Shown here piece after piece: positions 41,618 to 52,261 of a DNA stretch of 64,000 bases (positions are counted from its first letter, which is position 1; each line of letters starts with the position of its first letter). The stretch comes from Sacculina carcini (Eukaryota; Arthropoda; Thecostraca; Sacculinidae), in assembly GCA_916048095.2 (NCBI GenBank), contig OU696594.1:3534281-3598280 (forward strand). Reading direction: 5' to 3'. The position numbers and the translations under genes were made by a program. The notes under the pieces were generated by a model. The model was not told the origin of the DNA. It saw only the letters and a program-made list of their open reading frames with translations, and made no database searches.

Positions 41618-42232
41618 ATGATCAACGGAGTATCTTCAATCTTGCCGGAGGCACTCATAAGAAGGATGCCGCGATACAACTTTGGAATTCGACGCCTCCT
41701 CGCCAGCCGTCACAATCAAGGGATATTAGAGGTGTTGGTGGACTGGGAAAATTGGTCTCCATACAACGTGACCTGGGAGCCACTATACAACTTGCCGATC
41801 GGGGTTTTACTCCAATATCAGCTGGAGATATCCCAGCCTGCGACTGATAACTCACTCATACAGCGCTGGGGTCCACAAGGGCCCCCTGGTCCACGACACA
41901 ACAAAGTGGGCACCTATCAGCATAAACCACAACGTCGACAACGCTTTAATGAACGACCCGACAGACAACTACAATATAGATGGGGGCACGTACCACTAGA
42001 AGACGGCCGGATGGTGATTTATGACATCGACAACGGATTGCCGCAGGCTCTTGTTCACGCCGATGACAACGACTGGATGGTTGACAGGGGAGAGCATCGA
42101 CGGAGTGTACCCTGCCGGTATACCGTTGTTGCCGGACATTGCCCCAAAACAACACCGCCAGCCTGGATCGGGACGCGGGCGTCAACATATACGCTAGGAC
42201 CACTTCACCAACATGCTATACTATTCATTTAG
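41618..42232 (+). CDS. Chromodomain-like ORF
   Basis: 204 residues. I-R-R-L-L-A-S-R-H-N-Q-G-I-L-E-V-L-V-D-W and P-Y-N-V-T-W-E-P-L match the chromodomain fold pattern (I-L-x-x-R, L-V-x-W, x-x-x-T-W-E-P). Chromodomains at integrase C-termini guide insertion into heterochromatin; module C upstream may be the end of such a Pol. Pieces of this ORF occur as connectors at 27388, 30430-30480, 30655 and 32945-33060. C-terminal to the chromodomain is a Q/R-rich region without motif. The frame is intact. Confidence 0.5.
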   Translation: MINGVSSILPEALIRRMPRYNFGIRRLLASRHNQGILEVLVDWENWSPYNVTWEPLYNLPIGVLLQYQLEISQPATDNSLIQRWGPQGPPGPRHNKVGTYQHKPQRRQRFNERPDRQLQYRWGHVPLEDGRMVIYDIDNGLPQALVHADDNDWMVDRGEHRRSVPCRYTVVAGHCPKTTPPAWIGTRASTYTLGPLHQHAILFI

Positions 42233-42239
42233 TATTTTC

Positions 42240-43060
42240 ATTTTGTTACAAAACTAACTAAAAACTTGTGTCATGTGATAATTACTTAGACACGTGTCGT
42301 GTGTGTAGTTGTTGTGTAGTCGAGTAGTTGTGAACATGTGTAGTTGTGGGGAAATGTAGAATCGTGTTGTTTTAAATGTTACTGTGTGAAATGTAGTTTA
42401 TCTTGTGCCAAACGGGCACATGCATTAATGTAGATGTGTGTGCGTGTTAATGTATAGATAAATTTTCACATGTGGTTGATAGGACTATCTACTCGCTGGA
42501 CACATTTGAATGTATGGAGAACAAATAACTCGTGGAACAGTCTAGCTAATAATTATTTCTGAAAATGTAAATATAACTGGTCTGAGTAATTATAAAACAT
42601 CACTTTGGATCAAGCTGACGAGTATTTGGACTATTACTGGATGGTGGAGCAGTCAGTTATTAATGCGGCAGGAATACCACAAAACTATTGGGATGAGGCA
42701 AACATCGAAAAAGGACAGTTAATGTGCCAGAATACACTTAGAGGTCACACCGCAGCGATCGCTGCGCGATGCCAGGGAGAGACGAATCGACAGGGCGACA
42801 CAACCACGGCCACCAGAAACGCGTCCTGGCGTCGCTCATGCGGCACACGATATCTAAGATTGTCTATGTGTATTTTGTGCAAAACTTGTGTACCCGACAG
42901 TCGGGGCGACATATGTATGCTTACGACATGCTTTGTATGTATCATGACATGTATCTATGTATGCTTATTGACATATGTATGTTGTTATGCCACTGTGCTG
43001 ACATCTATCGTGCTATTCAAGTTGTACATTTTTGCTTTGGATGGAAAAAAATAAATCGGA
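42240..43060. other. AT/GT-rich spacer with one short unrecognised frame
   Basis: 42605-43054 is open (Y-L-D-Y-Y-W-M-V-E-Q-S near its start), but the second half is translated from TATG-rich repeats. No family seen; 42240-42600 holds nothing recognisable. Confidence 0.4.
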
Positions 43061-43069
43061 TCTGTAATC

Positions 43070-44370
43070 GGATCTGGGATTGCAGCACAGTGGGCTGGTC
43101 ATCTTCGGGCTCTATCGATGGGCCGAGAACCAGCGGGAAGTACAGTTCCGCCTCCTTATATGTATGATCTGTCCTCCACTCGAGATGTGCTGATCAGCTT
43201 GAGCGCTGAATGCAGCAGATTCATCAAACTGAGTCTTTATTTCGGTAAATGAGGGTTCTCCGCTGGTCGATCAGGCGACGTGGAAGCCGTCTATATCCTG
43301 GCACATCTGATCATGTTTCTGGCCGAGGATGATTTTCTCCAATACAATAGACCTCACACATCGCATCTCTCGAAGGTGTTGGGCTAGCAAGACAGCTAAC
43401 ATATTGGACAATAAAGATATTCAACATGGACATCTTGGGTCTCTCAACTACATGCCGCAACTATATGGAAAATTACCAATCACCACTGTACTACTATGTA
43501 CAACCTCTGGCAAGTTATATATTGGCAGAAGCTATCTACCAGCAAGTAACTGATTATTACGCCTAAACTCTGGCGGGATATGCTCCTTCACAAGCAAGCT
43601 ACGAGCAGTAGTTCTACTGCTATGTATATCCACTGGAGAACTAGGCTTCACATCATGCCAACATTAAACTACAATTCAAATACCAAGTGGGAATACCAAT
43701 TGTAATACCAATTATAATATAATACCAAATACCAAGTATTCAAATACATTGCGGGAGAGATACCGCCACAGACAACTGCCAAAACAGTTATAGTCAGTTT
43801 TCTCTGTTTGTTGTTATTTTAAGGTGTTATAAAGATAACCATTGCCAGAGAAATGTATCTGGACGCCACCACGTTGTCTGGCATTCCTCGGCCTGAGGCT
43901 GTCGATGGATCCAGAACCACACGTCGATATGCATCCGGCCCTTGGGAGGTCCTTATGCGAAGCCATACGGCATGCCCAACACCGAGCCTTAGAATGGAGA
44001 AAGATTAGCGGGGTACGTGTCGTTTTTGTTGAGAGTTCTGCGATTACCAACCACACTCGTCACGCTTATTCTGCACTACCCGGCGCAGACGGCCGCATTC
44101 GCGACCGCAATGATTACGACAGATTCCACCCACCATTTTCTTTATGGTGGCCGAGGACGCGGCCACCACAGGCACAGGTATCGCGACACTCCACGGCGAA
44201 TGGTCCGTGTCGTGGACGTCTCGGACCGAAAATATCTAGCTCGCCATCCTAGGCCTGGCCCTTGTCAACGCACAAGGCAGCCAACACACACTACTCGGCA
44301 CCGATAACATCGGCGTGGCATACAACCTGGCCCGCCGAAGAATGCCACTCAGGATGGCGGCGGCTCGTTT
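43070..44370 (+). pseudogene. Second copy of the L-tail plus RT thumb/RNase H block
   Basis: Collinear with 25290-26590: C-N-R-I-W-D-C-S-T (L capping-type fragment), the tyrosine-rich stretch, then L-A-F-L-G-L-R-L (43870) and W-x-L-A-I/L-x-L-A-like RNase H with T-D-N-I-G (about 44300). A 12-bp deletion near 44125 and several shifts break the frames. It is joined at 44370 to Helitron helicase sequence, where copy 1 continues into the RNase H end. Confidence 0.75.
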
Positions 44371-45180
44371 TCTTGCCTGAGAACCGTCAATGGCCAGGAG
44401 TTTGAGACATACAGAGAAGCGTGCCTGCAGCTGAACTTGCTTGAAGAGGACACTCAGTGGGATAACACATTGTCAGAGACTGCACTTTCCCGTATGCCTT
44501 CAACCTTGAGAAAACTGTTTGCCGTCATGCTACACAATTGCCAGATTAGCAATCCTCTCGAGTTGTGGCAAAAGTATAAGGATGATCTGTCGGAGGATTA
44601 CAGATACAGAGTACAGCTGCTCATCCCCGGCCGACATGTTGGTTTTACGAATGAGATATATAATTTTGCACTCGTTGATATTGAGAGCCATATCATTTCC
44701 ATGGGGGGCCAAAGACTGACCTCATTAGGTCTTCCTGAGTCCCTAACCGATGCAGGCACCACACTACATCCTAATGTTTTGCGGGAGACGTCCTACGATA
44801 TCACGTCACTGACATCATTCATTGATGATAATGTTACCAGACTGCTGTCTCAGCAACGATCTGCCTATACGGCAATCATTGATGATGTCACCCACAAGAG
44901 AGGTGGATTGTATTTCATCGATGCGCCTGGGGGAGCAGGCAAAACGTTTGTCATCAACATTTTGCTGGCTACAGTTCGTCAAAGGAGAGACATTGCTGTA
45001 GCGGTGGCAAGTTCGGGAATCGCTGCCACATTGTTGCCTGGTGGTCGCACCGCCCACTGACTTTCAAAATTCCAATTAATCTCGACACAAACGATGAACC
45101 AGTATGCAATATCAGTAAGAACTCAGAGACGGCAGAGCTCTTCAAAAGATGAGCACTGATCATCTGGGAGGAAGCGACAA
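44371..45180 (+). pseudogene. Helitron PIF1-type helicase fragment, copy 1
   Basis: Open from 44437 to 45060. Starts C-L-R-T-V-N-G-Q-E-F with L-E-E-D-T-Q-W-D, continues L-P-E-S-L-T-D, and carries the Walker A motif G-G-A-G-K-T-F (about 44930-44950) and V-A-S-S-G-I-A-A-T-L-L. A stop interrupts at 45058-45060, and a shifted frame continues to E-E-A-T-M-S-H (about 45170). The helicase unwinds the displaced strand during Helitron transposition. 44410-45215 matches 47210-48045 at about 97%. Confidence 0.85.
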
Positions 45181-45291
45181 TGTCTCACAAAAAATCTCTC
45201 GAGGCAGTCAACAGGACATTGATGTGATATGTAGTAGTAGGCTGCTACACTTTGTGACATTTGCAGTGAGTGGGGGAAGTGGGGAGGGGAG

Positions 45292-45385
45292 GTTTTTTTT
45301 GCACGGTTCAGGCCCCGCCCCCTTATGACGTCACAGGTTTTTGCACGGTTTAGGCCCCAAGCCCTTATGACGTCATTTTTGCACA
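45292..45385 (+). promoter_or_regulatory. Two tandem units each with a TGACGTCA (CRE) palindrome
   Basis: Unit TTTTTGCACGGTT[C/T]AGGCCCC...CCTTATGACGTCA occurs twice, with perfect TGACGTCA at 45326-45333 and 45368-45375, the CREB/ATF consensus. It lies just upstream of the L-like ORF. The functional role is inferred from sequence only. Confidence 0.55.
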
Positions 45386-45399
45386 CTCAGGTGGCGCCC

Positions 45400-46202
45400 T
45401 CTATACCTGACCAGTCATCACACATCGAAGAAGGCACCATCCCGTATGATTGGAGAGTAATGGTTGGAATTATGAAAGAGAAAGAGGCGAAAATCGACAA
45501 TGCGCGCTGCTTCTGCAAGCTCACGCAGGAACTACGAGTGTACCAGACATTGACCGAACGGAACATCGCGAAAAGCGTGTTTCCGTACATACGTGATCAA
45601 TCAATGACAATGAGCGAGAAGGTGTTGTTGGACACGCTTTGCTCGATGACAGCCCCGTTTGGCGCCGACGAGCCGAAGTACGGATTCGTGAGTCTGGACT
45701 ACTCACGCTGGTCCATTTCACACGATTCGTGCTCGTCGCTGTTCGTGGAACTCGATGCCTTGTTCGGCCTCAAACGGGTGTTCTCATTTTCACAGATTTT
45801 CCCGTATCTGTGCGCAGTGGTCTTTCAGGACCGATTCAGGCCTCCGCTCTACCGGTCAGACGAGCCCGATGATGGTCCACAGGTGTGGAGAGCTCCAACA
45901 AGGTGGATGGAGGGAATGAGGCAGAAGGGTTGGACTCTCCACACCCAATGTACCATCCTGGCTGTCGCGGAAGAGCGAGGAACAACAGCAACGTTACTTG
46001 GCCAAGGCGGCAATCAAGTGATTGTCATTGAAATTCCGCCTCCTCATGTGTTGGATCGCCTTGGCCAAACTGCTTTTGAATTTATTTCCGCATTTGTTAT
46101 GAGCCTGGCGAACAGATCAACGCAGCTGGGTATGACGCTGAAGTCCGATGAGACCTGGCTGTCGACGGTGCTATTCGAGTATAGCAAGGTCTACCACTTC
46201 CG
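45400..46202 (+). pseudogene. Endogenous mononegavirus-type L polymerase fragment (palm), active site GGNQ
   Basis: Open without a stop over about 265 residues. Features: K-E-K-E-A-K-I (motif A-upstream block), F-V-S-L-D-Y-S-R-W-S (motif A with catalytic Asp, about 45690), R-W-M-E-G-M-R-Q-K-G-W-T (motif B, about 45900-45935) and Q-G-G-N-Q-V-I (motif C, about 46003-46023). Viral L proteins have G-D-N-Q in motif C; here the catalytic Asp codon is GGC (Gly), so polymerase activity is lost. The upstream CRE-like repeats supply part of the same frame. At 46202 the viral frame is replaced by module M1 (H-G-E-P-F-Y-K-K). Family below order not determined. Confidence 0.82.
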
Positions 46203-46204
46203 AG

Positions 46205-46755
46205 GCGTCCATGGTGAACCGTTTTATAAAAAAATTAAATAGTGCACCAAATATATTGAACAAAACTGTGTGTGTGTGTTTATCGCGAAAAAAGAGCGTG
46301 GGAAAGAGCGTGGGAAAAATCAATAGGGTGAGAAAGAGCATGGGAAAGATCAATAGGGGGAGGGACGTGGGGGAATCAATGGGGGCGTGGGGGAGGGGCT
46401 GGAAAAAATCGATTGATTAGCGCCACTACTACTACTGCATGTGGGTGTGTGTATTTAGTATCAGCCGCCGCTGCCGTTGGGTCGTCGTGGAGGCGGTCGA
46501 GGATCGACGGGCAGTGGCACCAGTCGCAAGACAACACACAACAGCATTACACATTACCTTTCAGTGGACAGACGTGGTGTCGGCACTGTGGGCTCGAGTA
46601 AAGTGAGCCGCGACTTACACACACTCACACACACTCACACATGTATGTGCATATACTGCGAGATACACTAGGGAGCACAGGGAGAGAGTGGTGCAGGATC
46701 AGAGTGAAGGCGAGGCTCGCTCATCATCGGGCACATCCGCCATTTTTCGGCAAAT
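46205..46755 (+). repeat. Connector module M1, copy 4
   Basis: Same (GT)n, minisatellite, G-rich block and tail as at 30000, with a CACACTCACACA insertion near 46615. It is cut at 46740 by the join to Helitron sequence. Confidence 0.9.
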
Positions 46756-48050
46756 GTTGCGATAGCAAGGGACAGAGACAGTATGAATTGGGAATATATT
46801 TGAGTACGAATGATGCTTTCTGGCTTATATTTGGGTTCCCCATTCATGAAAGACATCCTGCCATTCAACAGCTTGCTATGCATCTTGAAAATGGCCAGTC
46901 TTTTTCACAAGTCAAACCGCCGAACAAATAGCTAACAATAAAAAAGACCACTCTCATAGCATGCTTTGAACTTTGCCAACGTGACGATTTTGCTCGAACT
47001 CTTTTGTACCATCAGGTTCCGTCCTATTACACGTGGAACAACAGCCAATGGCAAAGGCGTAAGAAAGGTGTCGATGTTGGAGAATTCACAGGCATCAAAT
47101 TTGACACAATTGGCAGAGTTTATTATGTGCATCCCAATCACAGGGAGTGCTTCTTTTTGAGAATGCTTCTACATGTCGTCAAAGGGCCCACCTCGTTTTC
47201 TTGCCTGAGAACCGTCAATGGCCAGGAGTTTGAGACATACAGAGAAGCGTGCCTGCAGCTGAAATTGCTTGAAGACGACACTCAGTGGGATAACACACAG
47301 AGACTGCACTTTCCCGTATGCCTTCAACCTTGAGAAAACTGTTTGCCATCATGCTAAACAATTGCCAGATTAGCAATCCTCTCGAGCTGTGGCAAAAGTA
47401 TAAGGATGATCTGTCGGAGGATTACAGATACAGAGTACAGCTGCTCATCCCCGGCCGACATGTTGGTTTTACGAATGAGATATATAAGTTTGCACTCGTT
47501 GATATTGAGAGCCATATCATTTCCATGGGGGGCCAAAGACTGACCTCATTAGGTCTTCCTGAGTCCCTAACCGATGCAGACACAACACTACATCCTAATG
47601 TTTTGCGGGAGACGTCCTAAGATATCACGTCACTGACATCATTCATTGATGATAATGTTCCCAGACTGCTGCCTAAGCAACGATCTGCCTATACGGCAAT
47701 CATTGATGATGTCACCCACAAGAGAGGTGGATTGTTTTTCATCGATGCGCCTGGGGGAGCAGGCAAAACGTTTGTCATCCACATTTTGCTGGCTACAGTT
47801 CGTCAAAGGAGAGACATTGCTGTGGCGGTGGCAAGTTCGGGAATCGCTGCCACATTGTTGCTTGGTGGTCGCACCGCCCACTGACTTTCAAAATTCCAAT
47901 TAATCTCGACACAAACGATGAACCAATATGCAATACCAGTAAGAACTCAGAGACGGCAGAGCTCTTCAAAAGATGAGCACTGATCATCTGGGAGGAAGCG
48001 ACAATGTCTCACAAAAAATCTCTCGAGACAGTCAACAGGACATTGATGGA
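46755..48050 (+). pseudogene. Helitron helicase region, copy 2 (longer)
   Basis: Begins earlier than copy 1: P-I-H-E-R-H-P-A-I-Q-Q-L-A-M-H-L and, after a stop and shift, D-D-F-A-R-T-L-L-Y-H-Q-V-P-S-Y-Y-T-W-N and G-R-V-Y-Y-V-H-P-N-H-R-E-C-F. These are the conserved Helitron segment before the helicase. Then come the copy-1 region, with a deletion near 47300 and a TAA near 47619, and the same Walker A G-G-A-G-K-T-F (about 47755). The extra 5' part suggests that copy 1 derives from a shorter piece of the same source. Confidence 0.85.
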
Positions 48051-48249
48051 TATACGCGACTCAAATATGTTGATGGGAGGCAACACAGTAGGCAGTAGGC
48101 AGTTGATGGGAGGCAACGGTTTACACCAATCAAACATACACCATTAGCACTCCAATGCATTTTATTTCACTATCTGTCACATATGTACATTAATGATTCT
48201 AACAATTCAATTTTGTTTTAAAACATATTTGAACCATATATAAATTTCA

Positions 48250-48900
48250 GCAATGCCTCGCAAAAAAATGAGTCGTTCACTCCACGAACCAGGAGAGCCA
48301 GTGGAGAGGCAGACAATGACCCAACCGACGATCAGCGACCGGGGCCATCAAACGCGGAGTCTGGCGGCGCACAGCCGCCAATTTACGACGAGCAATCTGG
48401 GCCGTCCACGGTGTCATCTGATGACCACCAACGACGACAGCGGGCGGCTCAGCGCAAGGCAGCTGTGCGTCGCCATGAAACGCCTGAGCAGGCCGCCAAA
48501 CGCCGCAAGGATGACACTGAGCGGACTGCGGCCGTTCGGCGCGGTGAACCAGTGGCCGAGGCCGAGAAGCGGCGCCAAGTGAACGCTGAGCGTACTGCCG
48601 CTGCTCGGCAAATTGAAACGGACGAGGAAGCCGAGCAGCGGCGACGACTGGACGCCCAGCGGACGTCCGATAGTAGAGCCAATGAAGACCCAGAAGCCAC
48701 AGCACAGAGACAGTTGCGAGACAGGCTACGCCGTATTGAAATTGAACATCGTCCTTTCCGTCCTGATCAATGGAGATTAGCTGCATTCAATTACAACCCA
48801 ATTATCCATATGAAGCACAGCCTCTTCTTTCGATAGGGTGTAGTCCTAAAAAGGTTGATTTCCCCAAAGCCAATTTCACGTTAAGGCTTCACCATTTGGT
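48250..48900 (+). pseudogene. Helitron N-terminal region with 20-residue STPR-like repeats
   Basis: Plus frame 48411-48836 has repeats of the type R-x-E-T-P-E-Q-A-A-K-R-R-x-x-D-x-x-R-T-A at ~20-residue spacing (four units), then L-A-A-F-N-Y-N-P-I-I. This repeat plus A-F-N-Y-x-P block is found at the N-termini of Helitron and related proteins. After about 48790 the frame shifts. The natural order (this, Rep, helicase) is not kept: Rep pieces lie at 23 and 27.7 kb. Confidence 0.7.
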
Positions 48901-49189
48901 AATCAGAGCAATTTGCACGTTTAAGCTCGTAGAAGCATCACCAACAGTGTAGTGTACACAAGTTTTAAGACAAATATATAATATGAAACACATTCATCAG
49001 CATAGCACAGTAATACACTATATGTACACTGCGAATATGACAGCTTGGCTTAAGGCGCTGGAACAACATCATACTACCTGACCCTGTGTCTATTCACTGT
49101 TGCCGCCGAGGGATACCAAGCTGAAACGGCAAAAACTCATCGGGAGCTCGAATCGACACATAGACACGGTGGGACACTGCATGACTCAG

Positions 49190-50525
49190 CTCCGAGATCA
49201 AATGGCAGCCAACACAAAATTCCTGTTGAACACCAACGAGATCAATTCGGTAACCAGAGCACTTGTCGAGAATCGAAGATATGCCCATTTTTCGGCGACC
49301 TGCAGAGTCTAAAATGACCCATGAATTTGTCCAAACAGACAGGTCTGCTGTTTGGACGTTGGAGGAGTGCGTTGGACAACCAATAGGGTTGAGGAGACCT
49401 GAGTCTCTTCGAAAACTACCCGAATTCTCTATGCGAGGATGCTCGGCAACGATGATCCCAGGTGGATACATGCGCAGTACCCGGACATGCTGTTCTGCGC
49501 GAATACCTCTTTCGCAAAACACACCAAGAACATGGAGGGGTTTGACCTCGGGAGGAGTTCAACTGTGTATACCCACGAGCTCTTGATACACTGGCGACAC
49601 ACAAGTTCTCACGCATTTTTGTGTTTTTGTGTCGCCAGTGTAACGAGGCGACGCAATGCCTAACATCACAACATTGCGCCGCCTAACGACTCCGTTACAT
49701 TGGTGACCCCGACGACTAAACATCATTCATTTATTCTTAAAAATTGTTTGATTGCGGCTTGACTACTTGTGACGGTTTATCACGAGCCATACGATGGATA
49801 ACCTCGGGATGATGACCTCGCGGCTGCGGTGATTGCCGCCCTGCGTACAACAGGAGGGTCGGTCAGGTGACCCAGCCAACGACCAGAGGCACATTCCAAC
49901 GAGTCGCTCCGCCTACTGTCCTAGATGAGGTGGCTCGAGCCTGGATGACCAAGTTGAAACCAACCAATACACTGTAGAGGCGGATAGCGACTACCGATGG
50001 GATTCCCGGATCGTCGCTGTAGGAGGCAATTGGGGTGTCCGGCATGCGGGTAACAATACTCCTGATGCAGGCGGGCGTTCTTGCTGGAGCTTCCCCGGGG
50101 CAAACCTACGCCGCATACCTGGTTTCCAACGTGGAGACACTCCACTACCTCGACGCGCAGTGTTCGACCTCCCAGCTGGCCACATATGCCATATGTGACC
50201 ATGGTGGGAATCGACCCGGCCCCCCGGAGATTGCGGCTCTGAGGGCCAAGTTCAGGAGAGACCTCTACGGAGAATGGGGGGTTGATTGAGTGGTACCAAA
50301 CACCAGTGGGTGTGAATGGCCTCACGGATCACCCATATGCCAGCAGACCGCTCTACATCACCGACTGGAAAATCAGAGGGTGAACTTCTAGTAGTAGTAA
50401 AGGCTAGTAGAGGAGAGTCACAGCACCATATTCCGGACAGACCTCCCTTCCTCCCGGGCTACAAGCGACGCACCCTCCCATCAGACAACGGGACAGTGGT
50501 GCCACGTCCCTAGTTCGCTGCGTCG
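49190..50525 (+). pseudogene. U3 + module E + ORF D, copy 2
   Basis: Duplicate of 30910-31905 with about 90% identity. U3 is at 49190-49595. Module E is at 49592-49705, ending CGTTACA then TTGGTGACCCCGACGA (primer-binding-site-like, 49697-49715). ORF D runs from ATG 49794. Here ORF D continues past the truncation point of copy 1: P-P-E-I-A-A-L-R-A-K-F-R-R-D-L-Y-G-E-W-G, later D-R-P-P-F-L-P-G-Y-K-R-R, ending near 50513. Frames are broken by several shifts. ORF D occupies the gag position of an LTR element but is unrecognised. Confidence 0.55.
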
Positions 50526-51380
50526 AATTAAGTGTCTCAACTAAGTGTCTAAGTAACTGACTCCCTATTTTCGGTGTGATTGGCAGCAAGCCGTTCAAAT
50601 TTTCAAACCTAAATGCACCAGAGAAATTTTGCGAACACATTCACACGCACAAAAGTCAAAACTTTGAGTATTTTTCATATTTGGAAAAATATGGAACAAT
50701 TTGTCGACGCAACTGAAAAAAAATACGGAAGATGTCAGATTTCAAAAAGCAAATATTAAATTTATATTTAAGGCAATATTAAACTTGGATTGAAACTTAT
50801 GAGTCCTCACCACCCCCTCGGATGAATCTTGTCTGTTTCCGTGTATATACGTGTTTCTTATATTGTTGATGTGTTCTTGTTTTGAGGCAGTACAATCTTC
50901 AAAACAAAAGCTCAAAACAAAGCCTCAAGCTAAACGTTCTTATGCCTCCTCAATTACGATGTATTGTCAATAGTGTTTTCTTCTGAATGACAAATGAATT
51001 TGATAGATTGAACGTTTACCCGTAGTGTCATCCTATCAGAAGTGATGCCATCTCATCATATAAGCATACTACGAGATTGTTTCGACTACAAAGCAAAAAG
51101 CATGACTGGGCTTCATGTGGGCTGACGGCTAAGCGTTGAGATTCGGCTGAAAACTATAGCACCGCAGTATTATTACATCATATACGTGAGTACACTAATG
51201 CGCCATATAAATGCTAGTTTTACAGAGAGTACATACAGTTACTCGAATAAAATAAAAATATTATTTTATGAAATAGTATTTTAGCACCATTACGTAATGA
51301 CATCTGTAATGAAACATTTAACATTTAATGAAAGCAAAACATTAACAATTCATTTGTAGCTAAACACCTATTTTTATTAG
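50526..51380. other. AT-rich intergenic or intronic sequence
   Basis: No ORF, repeat family or RNA recognised. This is where the mosaic ends and host-like sequence begins. Confidence 0.5.
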
Positions 51381-51481
51381 GTTAGTCGCGAGATGAAACC
51401 CATTAACTGGGATGAACTCCGTCAGGTTTGTCGCTTCTTAGACAAAGAAAAGGACGGGTTTATCCCAGTTGCTGAACTAAG
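51381..51481 (+). CDS. Single exon with an EF-hand, host gene
   Basis: Bounded by TTTTATTAG| (acceptor) and AAG|GTCCGC (donor), 101 bp. It encodes W-D-E-L-R-Q-V-C-R-F-L-D-K-E-K-D-G-F-I-P-V-A-E-L. The loop D-K-E-K-D-G-F-I-P-V-A-E fits the 12-residue EF-hand calcium loop (Asp 1, Glu 3, Asp 5, Gly 6, Ile 8, Glu 12). F-I-x-V-x-E-L-R is typical of calmodulin/myosin light chain-like proteins. No neighbouring exon of the same gene is visible within the window, so the gene cannot be named and the exon might be a remnant. Confidence 0.55.
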
Positions 51482-52260
51482 GTCCGCTCTCACACTCTTT
51501 CTCACTGCCTCCCACCACACACTACCTCACTGCCTCTTACATTCTCATATCTCATTCTCACTCTCTTACATGATGATATTTATTTCATATTTTGCTGTTA
51601 TTCTATTTTGTTTCAGCTTGTTCTCATCAGAGTATTACGGCGGTTTCTTGGTCTTGTAGCGGGCATTTATTATTCATTTGTAGGACACCTATTTTCAGCT
51701 GATATATTGAATAATATATTTTTAGACATCTACTATTTTTTATTTAATGATTTCCATAATGAAAAAGTAAATCATTACTAAAACACCTTGTTCCTGAATT
51801 TTAGCCTGACAATTGAAGGTGTCTCTTATACACGACAAAATACGGTATTTAGCTACATTAGCTGGTATTTCAGGGGAATGACCGTATTAGCCCAGACACA
51901 CACACACTCACACCCTATCAAGTAAACATAAACATGTAACACTACTTGTGTTGTCATTAACAAGTTCAGCTAGTACATATGATTTGAAGTGGTCCTTAGA
52001 CTACAACTGCCATCCACCTAACATACAAACACACACGCACACACACAGGCTAGCATACAGACACACATACAGACACACCTGACTTCGGCAGCGTATTAGC
52101 CTGGAAGTCATTCGCGTCAACGCAGCATCCGTTGACTTTATGAGTACACACGTAAAATACAGACACACACACATGTTCCCGTCACATATCCCGACCATTA
52201 AGCCCATATTCTAATCGACAATTCTACTCCATGTTTTTCAAAGGGGACTAAAAAGCCAAA
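51482..52260. other. No recognisable gene
   Basis: Pyrimidine-rich then AT-rich sequence with CACACA tracts (51895-51915, 52025-52080, 52155-52170). Confidence 0.5.
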
Positions 52261-52261
52261 G

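Larger units (their letters stand above)
22940..50525. other. Mosaic of viral, host-gene and transposon fragments
   Basis: About 27 kb built from pieces 0.1-1.3 kb long with sharp joins. Cargo pieces are negative-strand RNA virus polymerases, a totivirus-like polymerase tail, RT/RNase H, XKR gene pieces, Helitron and MULE pieces and unknown ORFs. Connector modules recur between them. Most pieces lie on the plus strand and most carry stops or frameshifts. Individual pieces are listed separately. Confidence 0.8.

Noticed and set aside
22940..50525. CRISPR-like array from the repeated modules
   Set aside because: Repeats are long, irregularly spaced and in a eukaryotic transposon context; there are no short regularly spaced repeats.
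22940..50525. A single large viral or Polinton-like integrated element
   Set aside because: No terminal inverted repeats, packaging ATPase, capsid set or collinear gene order; fragments come from unrelated sources.
22940..50525. Bacterial or viral contamination of the assembly
   Set aside because: The pieces carry stops and frameshifts, share connectors with each other and are interleaved with metazoan transposon sequence.
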